This document shows positions 47,360-58,344 of a DNA stretch of 64,000 bases, one piece after another. Made by a program: the position numbers and the translations under genes. Below the pieces are notes generated by a model. That model searched no databases and had not been told where the DNA came from. It saw only the letters and a program-made list of their open reading frames with translations. Each line of letters starts with the position of its first letter. Position 1 is the first letter of the stretch. The DNA lies in assembly GCA_029844215.1 (NCBI GenBank), contig CM056718.1:169187396-169251395 (forward strand), given 5' to 3'. The stretch is from Przewalskia tangutica (Eukaryota > Streptophyta > Magnoliopsida > Solanales > Solanaceae).

Positions 47360-49184
47360 CCTTCCTTCTACTCATCATTAAACGAAAAAAACATTTCTGT
47401 CGTGATACTCGATCATACCATTCCATTCCTACTTATTCATTATTTTCATATTCTTACCACCCTTCTTTGCTTGATCCATAGTTTCCATCCTCAATTACCC
47501 CTAACAAACTATTGTTATCCAGAGGTTATGTAGAATTGTAACATGTTGCACCACGAAACCGAAGACCTTATCAGTCCAATATCTATAGCATACCTTAGCT
47601 TACTAACATTAATACATGTAATTCTCAATAATACGCAGTATCACCCTTTATGTAAGGACGAAAGCTTATCTCTCTTTCATAATCTTCCCTTCTAGCATTG
47701 TTCTCTGTACTGACCACTACTCATTGTCTCACTATATTACTGGTTGCATGATCCCGTCCGAAGCTCTTTGTTCCCAGCGAGTTAACCTATAATCTCACAA
47801 AAGCTTGGGTAATCCCTGACATATCATTTAGAGTATCACCCTTTTAGTCCTTTATATTGAATATCCTATTCGCACTTCTCCTTGTTTTTTATCAAGCTGT
47901 GGAATACTTTTGTATTCATATCTCCACATATTAGCCATTGAATTTTGCACTTTTGTTGAAATAATTTTGTCCTTTCCTCATTCCACATCTGATAGTCCTT
48001 AGCACATTGTACTTCCTTTATAATCAAAGCCACCTTCATAAGGACTTATTGCAGTTCCCTCTAGAATTCTAATCAACAAGAGTCACCGTAAAACGTGTAG
48101 AGTTTCATAACCTACTAAACCTTCAAATGATGTCTTCTGTTTTTTTTCCATATGTACCACTTATACTCATCTTATCATTACCTTTGAGCATCCACTTGGG
48201 ACACTTCGGAATGTTGTGATCATGAATATCACACTAAACCAACCTCATGTACCTTTGTGGCATACTCCAGCATGCGCTCGACCATACTGACTACAAGATG
48301 GTTGGGGTAGTCTCACTCGACCTTTGCAACTTTGATCATGAGATGTTGGCATCTTCGAATCCTTTAAATATCAGCGATCCTTAGCGAATAAATCTCTAAC
48401 CCCTCAAGGGCCTATCTCTATCAGACGTTCTAGGTTGAAGTCGTTTCTGAGAGACAACCAATTGATTCAATACCTGCACCGGTCTCCTTACATCCTAATC
48501 AGATTGAGCCGATGGTAGGACTGGTGATACATGATATTCCCTTAACTCCTCTAGTTCTACTGGGTTCGTCGATACTTGAGAAAATATCTTACTCATATCC
48601 TCTGACTGATATCTCTCAATAGAAAGCATACTACTACTCGTAATTACACTTGGTCCAACTTCAATCTCCCTGCTAATCATAATCCTACCGGAAGAAAGCA
48701 TTGCTATAGTTGCAACAACAATAAGGTCTACAAGACGAATGCTTACCAACTCATGTGTTCTGGTATGTAGTACCTCTTTTATTTTACTCCTTTCCAAAAC
48801 AAATGTTTTGCTTCCCAAGCTTGCATTATCTCTTTCGTATATGTGTGAGACAACTTCTCATAATCTCGAAACTTTTTAACATACAACTGCCCTTCTGACG
48901 TATCAATCATCTTGATAGAAATCGCTCATTTGTTGGCTACGAGTATAAATTAACCGAAGTCTTTTCGGTAATCGGGGTTACCAAAATAGTAACAGGCACG
49001 AATTTAACTCAAATTCACAAAACTCAGCTCTACTGCACGATTTACGAGACGAAAGAATAGAAACCAATCCTAAATGTCAGGCAGTCTCATGTGTATAAGT
49101 ATGGTGCACAATATATTCATACACAAGACTCTACTAGACACGGCTTGTAGACTCCCTAGGACAAACATGCTTTGATACCAAGTT
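47360..49184 (-). other. 5' internal region of the outer chromovirus with primer-binding site
   Basis: 49169-49180 reads TGGTATCAAAGC on the minus strand, one base from the usual initiator tRNA-Met primer complement TGGTATCAGAGC, and lies 4 bases inside the LTR at 49185, as expected for the 5' end of a minus-strand LTR element. The rest should be leader and gag, but only a 107-codon ORF (48818-48495, unidentified) and decayed sequence remain. Confidence 0.6.
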
Positions 49185-50518
49185 TGTCACGACCCAAACC
49201 GTAGGGTCGCGACGGGCACCCAGGTTCCACCCGCTGGGTACCCCTAATAACCCAATCATAAATAAGCACAGATTAGGCCAAAAAGGTTTTGAAAACTTTT
49301 AATCAAAAATTTGACTTATACATATATACATAACCATATCAAGGCCGACGAGGCCATACAAAACCACCATCCACAGGACACCTGTCTACAAGCTTCTAAA
49401 AAGTATACGACAAAAAAATATCATACCAAAACTAGACTACAACTCTGGAATAAATAGAGTGCTCTGACATCAGCTGAATCGGCAACCTACCAGCGTGAAC
49501 CATCACTCTCTTTAACTGAACCTGCGGGCATGAAACGCAGCCCCTCCGAGGAAAGGAGGTCAGTACGAAATAATATACTGAGTATGTAAAACATGAAGTA
49601 CTGTAAATAAGATCATAACTAGCCAAGAGATGTTAGGAGACAACTATAATAATCCAAATATCAATGCAACTGTGCCTTATGAAATGAGAGTCAATTGTGC
49701 CTTATAAAATGAGAGTCAACTTTGCCTTTTAAAAATGAGAGTCATATCAAAATCATGGATGTATGTCCATAGTATCATCATATATACATATACATATAAC
49801 GTGTCCCGTCCCTCTAGTGAGGGACTCAGTGGAATTATCATATCATGGATACCTGTCCACACAACGTGTTCCGGCCCATTCTGGGACTCGGTGAGCTCAT
49901 CATCATCATGGATCCTTGTCAATGGAATTATCATATATACATATAACGTGTCCCGACCCTCTAGTGAGGGACTCGGTGAATCAATACAATAAATCAGCGC
50001 ACGAACATGACCCGGTCCGGGACTCGGTGAAATGATATAATCACATCGAGCACGAATAAAGTATCATGAGAAACCATATGCAACTTAAATCATCATTTGA
50101 CTCTCCATGGAATAAATAAAAGGCACTATCATATCGGGTATCATTTTAAATCATCATTTGAAAAATCAAAGACATTGTCATCTTTTTCATATGCCTCATT
50201 AAGGACCTAGAAATAATTTAGACATATTTTCAGCATAGGAATCAATAACATAATTATTCTTAACTTCTAGAAGTAGAATAAATTTTGAAACAATATCACA
50301 GTTATATTTTATACGCATGACATGTCAAAAGAAAGAATTAATTTGCCTTCACATACCTAAATACGTGGATAAAACCTTAACCAAATTAGGAACTTTGGCC
50401 TAGCATAATACTGAATTTCTAATGGTGTTCCTGCGCTATTTTCCTTTCAGATCACCAAGTCGAATGCTTCATACACTTTTTTGCCCTTTTCAAATTAAAA
50501 GTGGAATGCACTGTTTTG
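49185..50518 (-). mobile_element. 5' LTR of the outer chromovirus, truncated
   Basis: Begins TGTCACGACCC like 7631-8978 and is colinear with it, including the CCCTCTAGTGAGGG tandem block (about 49795-50035), up to AATGCACTGTTTTG near 50518. The last about 30 bases of the left copy (..GGGGTGTAACA) are missing, so no outer target duplication can be read. Confidence 0.85.
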
Positions 50519-51269
50519 GTATTATACAAAAGAAAAAGAGGTTTGGAGGAGTGAATTGTTTGCTATCTAAAGTTTCCTATTAAGTGAATACTCTGGAGGC
50601 TACATAGTAAGTGACCAACTTAAATAAAGTTAGTAGCATGTTGTGTTTGAATAGTATGTCGGCTATATTAACTTAACCTTTAGAAAGTCCTAACTCCAAA
50701 CAGTACCTTTGTTATATTTGGTCCTAAAAGGATAATGTGCTCCACGATTTACTCCCCTAAACACATGTCCCCTTTCAACTCAATGTAATGCCATCTCTAC
50801 ACCAACGTGTCATCATAATTTAATAACAAGTGACCTGACTCTGAATAATTTATCAATTATACACATAATTAATTCTAGATCCACTTCATTTAATCCTAAA
50901 AACTCATAAAACTTTTGTATACTTGATGTCATAATTTGTAATATCACATTAGTCCATCACCTCGTTTGAGAATATACAATTATTCTCATTAATCCACATC
51001 GTCACACTGGTTACATTCAAAATTATTTCGGGATCGCATTCCTTATATACTGATTTTCTTATTAGCATACGTAAATATAATAAAATTTTCCCAACACTCG
51101 GATCTATTTTCTTCGTTTACATGCCCAAATTATTGTCCAACATTACGAGTCGTTACAGGTTTATCATCATCGTGTTGGCATATGAGAGAATCCTCACTCT
51201 CATTGAGTTCAGGGACCAAATCAATAATAAAGATTCACCCATTTGGTTTCATATAGATAAAGAAATGAA
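50519..51269. other. Intergenic DNA, nothing recognised
   Basis: AT-rich DNA without convincing coding sequence or repeat ends. A 92-codon ORF starts near 51121 but has no family similarity I can name. Confidence 0.4.
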
Positions 51270-52060
51270 AAGATGGGTCTCAGGTCTCCGAGTCAGCCCG
51301 CACATTTTCGAAGAATCCTGCACCCATGGACATACAGCCTGGCATGCCTTCCCTTTCCGTCGGATCTTCATGGGCGCAGCCCAGGGCCCTTCCCCTTAGG
51401 GGAGGCCGACCAAGAGCAAGGAACCCTCGGCGCTGGCGGCTTAGGCACTTCTGACGCGTAGACAGGGAAAAATCCTTAAAAAGTCAGCAATCTTTTTCAA
51501 GCGCACATCTGTATCGACTGAATCATTCTTTTGGTATAGTCGGTAGAATCAGTGAACCCGAGCTGGTTAGATGTTTGGGGCATGGGGCTTATGTCCTTAG
51601 TCAATTTTGGACGTAAGCTGTGCTGACTGCCGTATTTTTTTTGAACCGAATACCTTCCTATGTCATCTCCCTACCGAACCTGAGGATTAAACTTGAGATT
51701 CATTCTTCTCAAAACAAAAGCAGTATCGAAGATAGTAAGAAATCCGAATAAAACCTTCCTGTTTTTTGGGAAGAAGAAAGTACCGGATTAAGTAGGCTAA
51801 ATTGGAAGCAAACAATCGCTAAACAATGCGTTGACTCCTTCCTTTATTTCTTTTGAAACCGACTAAATCAATTTCCAAGATCCTTCGCCCCTTATCTTCT
51901 CGTCTACCTTCTATTTTTTATCGATGGTCCATTCCATTTCTATACCTAGGCGGGATACTTTTCTTTGTCTATCTTCTTTGTTTGTTAATCGGTTCAATCT
52001 ATTTAACACTTTCAAGCAAAAAAACAAAACAATCTACTTTTTATATGTAGTTCTACTATT
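51270..52060 (+). other. Probable organelle-derived (mitochondrial-like) insert
   Basis: Base composition and style change from AT-rich flanks to balanced sequence with GGGCGCAGCCCAGGGCCC and GGAACCCTCGGCGCTGGCGG. At 51853-52050 a 65-residue ORF has ISKILRPLSSRLP at its start followed by a hydrophobic stretch (GGILFFVYLLCLLIGSIYL). This is reminiscent of the N-terminus of plant mitochondrial succinate dehydrogenase subunit 3, with a missing segment. The nuclear context makes a mitochondrial transfer the simplest reading. Identification is by general resemblance only. Confidence 0.4.
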
Positions 52061-53566
52061 TCTTGCCTAATGTCATCTAGAGTAAATTAGTATGAAGTCT
52101 AAAATCAAGAGATGTCAAGAATATTCTTGCTTCTTACCGACGAATATGAATTCAACGTAGCAATTGAAACTATCGAGCAACACAAAAGAGGTACACATAA
52201 ATTCTTTTAATTAACCTCGAAGGATAATCACGTGTATAATGGGTGCACTATATTTAAGAAAGGCCAGATAAGAAATTTTTATTTTACTATAAAATATATT
52301 TTGCTCTCTCATTTAACTTGAATTTTATTAAAAGCTAGAAGGGTTACTTGTTAGCCTAGAGTTATGGAATTCAACTTTTCAAAAGAAGCCAAGTATTAAT
52401 TTCATGTTCATTATTATTTTCTAATGTTAGCAGTTTATGAACATTAGTCAACTAAAATATATGTATAATGACGCACAAGATATATAATAGAATAATTATG
52501 TGATAAGGCGATTGCTTAAGTTAGAAACTTGGAAAAATGAATTGGAAATAGTTTGCCTCATTGGTTCTATCAGTTTAAACAACTCATGTGAATTTTAAGA
52601 CTATTTTTTGTTAAATTATAACTACCATCACGTATTTTAAGAGATTTTTGTCATTTTGCCTTTAGATACTATGCTATCAAGAATTAAGGTATTAAAACAA
52701 CACTTGTAATACATAGCTGCGGTTCTCTTGTCAACAAAAAAAAAAGACAATATGTCACTCCATTGACCAAAAAGGATAAGAAGAGAAAGATGACATCCAC
52801 TCGCATGTTTAGACAATTATATTGGATTTTTTCACGGGGTGTGTTTGGTATAGAGGAAAATATTTATGGATTTTTTTTAAAATTTTCTTATATTTTGTTG
52901 GTCATTTAAAAAAAAAACCCCTTTCTAGGAATATTTTTACTTAAAATAAAGAAAATAACCCCCTAATGAAAATAAGAAAAATAAGTTCCATAGTGACAGA
53001 TTCAATAATGATTGTCTCCTTCCCACCCTCTCTTACATTCCACTCACCCCACCTCAATAGCCCCATCCCACCCCCACTATTCTCCATAATAATGTCTAGA
53101 ATATATATTTTTCTTTCATACGATACATGCCCTAAGATCTACTACCCTTGAGCTATACAAGTATAACTTGCCTATAGAAAGTTAGATGATTGCACTTATT
53201 TCACATTAAGAACTGTTAATTGAACAATACACAATTATAACTTGCCTAAGCATCAATGTTTAATGACTTTGTGGGAGTATGCAGATGTTTAAAGGTTAAA
53301 CCGTTAAAGTAAGCAATAAAAATATATCCAGTGTATTTATATAGGTGAGGTATGAGAATGGACAAATTTTATCACTACCTCGTGAAAATAGAGAAATTGT
53401 TTCCGAAAAATCATTGACTTAAATATAATATATAACAAGGCAATTTAAAAAGACAATACCGAAGTACACAAGGCATAGCAAATAAAATATAGCAAATCAT
53501 AGAGTAAGTGTAGCACAAAATATCTATTCAGATTATCAGGTCTAATGAGAATACATTATTACAAAA
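52061..53566. other. AT-rich intergenic DNA
   Basis: No gene, RNA or clear repeat ends found. Contains homopolymer runs and a short C/A-rich stretch at about 53020-53090. Confidence 0.4.
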
Positions 53567-53571
53567 ATAAC

Positions 53572-56360
53572 TGTTAGAATTGATGGAGCAGTGAATCGCT
53601 GAAATGGAGCAGAGTAGAGACGAAGAAATGAGGGAGATATTTTGGGTGCAAAACGCTCTTCTGCGTATTCTTTATTTCTGCTCAAAAAAAAATATTACAA
53701 CTATCCTCACTATTTATAATAATAACTTTGCAGAAAATAACCACTAACTAATACTAACAACATTGTATGTGTATACTACTAAGTATACTAGTGAATATCT
53801 AAGTAAATTGAAATGGAGCAGAGTAGAGACGAAGAAATGAGGGAGATATTTTGGGAGCAAAACGCTCTTCTGCGTATTCTCTTTATTTCTGCTCAAAAAG
53901 AAATATTACAACTATTCTCACTATTTATAATAATAACTTTGCAGAAAAATAACCACTAACTAATACTAACAACATTGTATGTGTATACTACTAAGTATAC
54001 TAGTGAATATCTAAGTATACTAGTGAATATCTCAATACTACTAAGTATACCAGTGATATCTCAACATCCCCTCAAGCTAGGCACTGAAAACATCGGTTTC
54101 AGTCCTAGCTTGGAGACAATGCCAAAGCACTTCCACCAATCCCTCATAACTCGCAGCTTTCCAACAAGCTTCAGATATCGATTTTTTTTTCTTTCATTTG
54201 CAGGAGCAACAACCTGTAGTAGGCCATCCAAGAATCCAATCAATTTCCTATTCCAGCAAGATGTATTCTTGCTCAAGATCATACCAGGACTCTTCAATAA
54301 CAACATCAGTGTGTGTTGCTGAAGATCTTAGCAACATTGTGCCTCTTGTTTGTTGGAATAGGTTCACCAGGCGGGGTGTAACAATCACATATGACCAAGA
54401 TATTGTTGTCTCTCCTGAATGGATCCTTCTTCTAACAGGGTCGATAAGACTCTCATATGCTTCATGAATAGCTATGAAGTGGTCTTCTATTACCTCTTTC
54501 TTAGCAGTAACACAACCAACAAAACAGTCCCGCAGCTGCAGAAATACAAGCAGCAACACAGCTTGCAGAACAAGTAGCAAAACATCAATACATCATCAGT
54601 TTCTGCAATCCATCCGTAGCAGTTTCTGCATTTTCATAAAAAAATCAGTCGCAAAAAAATCTGTCTCGCAAAAACTGGCCCCGAATCACCATGCAAAGAA
54701 TAGAACATCGCCTATTGAATCTCTCGCCATCGCCCCAATTCGGCGAATAACCACTGGATTCATCTTGACGGAGAACCCATCATTCTCTAGTCTCACTCGA
54801 ACTAGAGAATGCCTCGATTCTCTCTATGAAATTGTTCTGAACCAGCACCAACAGACTACAACTTTGATTCTGAACCAGCACCAGCAGAATTTGATAAGCG
54901 GCAAGAACCTCTCCGTTCTCTAGTCTCCCTTGGACTAGAGAATCTCCCGATTCTCATCACGCAAACAATTTCAATAAGCGACAAGAACCTCTTCGTTCTC
55001 TATTCTATTCATATCTAGTCTCCGAAGAAGTATTCCTCGGTTCTCAATCTGTTTGTCGCTAAGAACTCTTCGATCCTTCTATCGATAGAACATTTCATAC
55101 TCTTATGATCAATATAACTAGCAGCCTCAGAAATTCAGTAGCTGACCAGTTCACTGATCTTAAACAGTGTAGCAATATTTGATGTACTCACACCAGCAAT
55201 ATCAACACACTAACATGTCGCACTAGCTTGTAAATCTTTAACATAGTAATAACAAGTCACTGTGCAACAGCAACAAGCCAACACAACAATTGCTGGTTTA
55301 TAAGCAATATTAATAATCGCAGTGAAACAACAGCAGCAATCCAACATTTAACCAACACAACAACGACGAACTCGACAATTTTCCTCCAATTTGTCGAGTC
55401 ACCAACACACATACAATTCTAACAACACAGAACCAGTACTGACCAGAAAACAACATCAACAATAACACAACCGACTGCTTCATTCACCAACACGAATCAA
55501 TACGAAAATGAGAAAATGAGAAAATGAGAAAATGAGAAAATGAAACTGGATTTCCATCAATTCGACTAATATACCTCAGAAGCACATACATCCTCGACGA
55601 TCTTCGACGTCGCAACGATAGCCAAAGGCGGAGTGTATCCGCAGAAAATAGAAGCATCTCCATCGCGAATCGATCTTCGATTTCAATTCCACGATTCCTT
55701 TCGCAACTAATTTTCCAGAAGTCACGATTTCTGATTTTCAAAATTCCGATGCGATTCTGATTTTCACGATTCTGATTTTTCTCATGTGAGATCGAATCCT
55801 TTGGATCCTTCGATCTCGGTTGCGCCGCGATTCTGATTTTTTTCGGTAAATCGCGTTTCTGATTTGATTTTTTTGATTTTCTCTCCTCGCGATTTGGGCG
55901 ATTCTGATTTTCTCCTATCGATCGATTCTGATTTTATCCTCTCGATCGATTCTGATTTTCTCCTTTTCAGTTTTTTCAATTCCTCTCCTCTCGATCGATT
56001 CTGATTTTCTCCTTTTTCAGTTTCTTCAATTCCTCCTCTCGGATCTATCCGGTTTCTTCAATTCCTCTTCTCGGATCTATCCGGCTCTGATACCATGTGA
56101 GAATTGATGGAGCAGTGAATCGCTTAAATGAAGCAGAGTAGAGACGAATAAATGAGGGAGATATTTTGGGAGCAAAACACTCTTCTGCGTATTCTCTTTA
56201 TTTCTGCTCAAAAAGAAATATTACAACTATCCTCACTATTTATAATAATAACTTTACAGAAAATAACCACTAACTAATACTAACAACATTGTATGTGTAT
56301 ACTACTAAGTATACCAGTGAATATCTCAATACTACTAAGTATACTAGTGATATCTCAACA
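53572..56360 (-). mobile_element. Non-autonomous LTR retroelement, TSD ATAAC
   Basis: Exact ATAAC at 53567-53571 and 56361-56365. Right (5') LTR 56096-56360, 265 bp; the primer site TGGTATCAGAGCC (minus strand, 56095-56083) abuts it and fits initiator tRNA-Met. Left (3') LTR 53572-54066; its polypurine tract is GCTTGAGGGGA on the minus strand just right of 54066. The left LTR is 495 bp because of a tandem duplication with a 209-bp period. The 2-kb interior codes for no gag or pol domain; 55740-56060 is built from CGATTCTGATTTTCTCC-type repeats with TCGATCGATT words. Fits a LARD/TRIM-type element of likely copia descent. Confidence 0.9.
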
Positions 56361-56480
56361 ATAACATACTCAATGTAATTCCACAAAGTGGGATATCGAA
56401 AGGGTAGTATGTACGTAAACCTTACCTCTACCTTTGTAGGGCAGAGATGTTTCCGATATACTCTCGACAAGTTAAAAGGA
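56361..56480 (-). repeat. SINE fragment (Au-like) next to the LTR element
   Basis: ATACTCAATGTAATTCCACA, then GGTAGTATGTACGTAAACC, TTACCTCTACCTTTGTAGG and GATGTTTCCGATA match, in reverse, the 3' half of a common plant SINE. The LTR element above inserted at its edge: the duplicated ATAAC belongs to the start of this fragment. Confidence 0.65.
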
Positions 56481-57329
56481 AAAAAAATCGTAAAAAAAAC
56501 TTTGGTAGGGCACCGGCCCGTATTAAATAGGGCTTTTAACATGGTTTTTGTTACGTTTACAAAAGCTTTGTTATCTTTACCAACAAGCAACTCATGAGAA
56601 TAGAGTAAAAAATTCTTCCACCTATGGACATTACATCTTATACTAACAAATATCATGTGCATGAAAAGCTGAATACTACATCAAGACTAGTGGCACCTAG
56701 ATAATATTATTCACTACAAGTAAGACAGAAAAAGTTCTAGTGGTGGGCTAAGAAGAGATGTACGTCTATTAATAGATAATATCAGGAGATTCATAGTTGA
56801 ATGCAATAATCTTTTTTATTTTTTGAGAAGGTACCACAATTGAATGCAATATTTTGACTTTAAATGATTTACAAGAGGAAAATATTGAATTTGGAATAGA
56901 TTATTTAATGAAATATGGGCGAAAAGGTAAAAAGTTATAGTGATTACGGGTTATAGATTTATTTATATATTAAAAAGAATAAAAGTAAAAACGGGACAAC
57001 TGATGTTTCTTGAAATAATATTACTCTCAAGTCTTCATTTTACAGAAGCGGACATTTAATAATAAACTATTTCAAAAAGAGTATTCTCTTATATTAGATT
57101 ATGTATCCGGAAATGTTTTAACTATGGTAAGAATCAAGTCATTTGAGTATGATAAAAAAGGTCAAATCCCCAATGAAGGGAAAACTTACACTTGTTCAAC
57201 CCATATAATATGGTTTCAATTGTTAAATTATATTTCTGTCAAATGCCAGTACATAAGCTTTAAAAGTGAATTTTTTTAAAATATAAAATATATCTGCACC
57301 AATATATCAAGCTTGTAATATACTGGGAT

Positions 57330-57662
57330 TTACCTCTTGACAAATATTGGAAATGCTATCAGGAGCCCAACCATGAAAACAGATGATATGACGCTATTAT
57401 AAAAATTATTCAAATTAAATTCATCCTGAATTCCACACAAGAACAAGTACTTGTTGTCGTTCAACTTTTGCAGCTTCCATTCACACCATTGCTCGCATAA
57501 TTTAATAAGTTGATGAGTAACCTTTTTGGCAGTGAACCAAGAAGGTTGAGGAAGTAATGTTGATGAAATTGAAGATATTGTCATGTATGTAGCTGCAGCA
57601 GGCTCATCAACTAATGATGTGTTTGGATTTGAGTTAGGTTTATTTGTTGAATTTGAATCACC
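57330..57662 (-). other. Orphan exon-like ORF, function unknown
   Basis: 111 codons read right to left. Ser/Asn/Pro-rich start (STNKPNSNPNTSLVDEP), then a Trp/Cys/Lys-rich middle (QPSWFTAKKVTHQLIKLCEQ, WCEWKLQKLNDNKYLFLCG) and a hydrophobic end (VISSVFMVGLLIAFPIFVKR) that could be one membrane segment. The codon AGG overlaps GTAAAT at 57332-57327, a usable splice donor, and an ATG is not evident, so this may be an internal exon of a lost or diverged gene. I do not recognise the family; a chance ORF is possible. Confidence 0.35.
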
Positions 57663-57665
57663 CAA

Positions 57666-58230
57666 AGGCTTTTCAATTAGAATACATTATTAAGTAGTAA
57701 AAATCAAAGTTGTGGTAAAATATAAAGAAAGTAGAAAAAAACATTTTATTACACGACGAATCATTATTTAGCAACTTTTAACAATCTTCGCTTGGATGAG
57801 TTTAGGATAGGACTAGTAATTCACTTGTGTAAATTGGCATAAAGTTTGAACAAATTTAAGTTACCACCTATTTATGACTGACCGAATTTTAATTTAGATA
57901 AATGATAGGGTCGTCTCAAACATTTTAAAAGTCTGTTTTAATTCGTAAAAATGAGTCTTTAATTGGGTTAAAATCTGCGAATTATGAGTCTTTACAGTAA
58001 ATTCTGACTAATAATACTTAATAAAAAAAATAAAAAAAGGACCCTAAATTTTTTCACTTTTCGAAGGCCCTGTGCGTTAGCGTCGCACGAATCCAAAAAA
58101 TAAATAACATTCAGACTGTTGAGCCAAAGTCTCCTGTAAACAGCCGGTAACTAAAATCTATGTACTCTACCCCTCCGGACCCGACCTTAGTGATACTGGT
58201 TATATTAAGCCCATGATTGAGGTCGGCCGA
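57666..58230. other. Intergenic DNA upstream of the FHA/AAA gene
   Basis: No gene found. Composition changes from AT-rich to more GC-rich after about 58060 (GTGCGTTAGCGTCGCACG contains an inverted repeat TGCG..CGCA), as expected approaching a promoter. Confidence 0.4.
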
Positions 58231-58234
58231 AGCC

Positions 58235-58344
58235 TATAAAAGCATGGAACATCACTCTCCCCCTTTGTTTTTTTTAAAAAATTTACAGAGTGCTCCTCTA
58301 TATCTCTCTAATTCTGTCTGGATCTGATCTGATCGAGAGGGACC
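58235..58344 (+). promoter_or_regulatory. Putative promoter and 5'UTR of the FHA/AAA gene
   Basis: TATAAAA at 58235-58241 lies 104 bases before the start codon, placing a likely transcription start near 58265-58270. The leader has a CT-rich part (ATATCTCTCTAATTCTGTC) and the start context is GGACCATGG, close to the favoured plant context. Confidence 0.6.

Noticed and set aside
54198..54923. Gene suggested by overlapping ORFs of 89-149 codons
   Set aside because: The region is the interior of the non-autonomous LTR element; ORFs overlap on both strands and none resembles gag, pol or a host protein.
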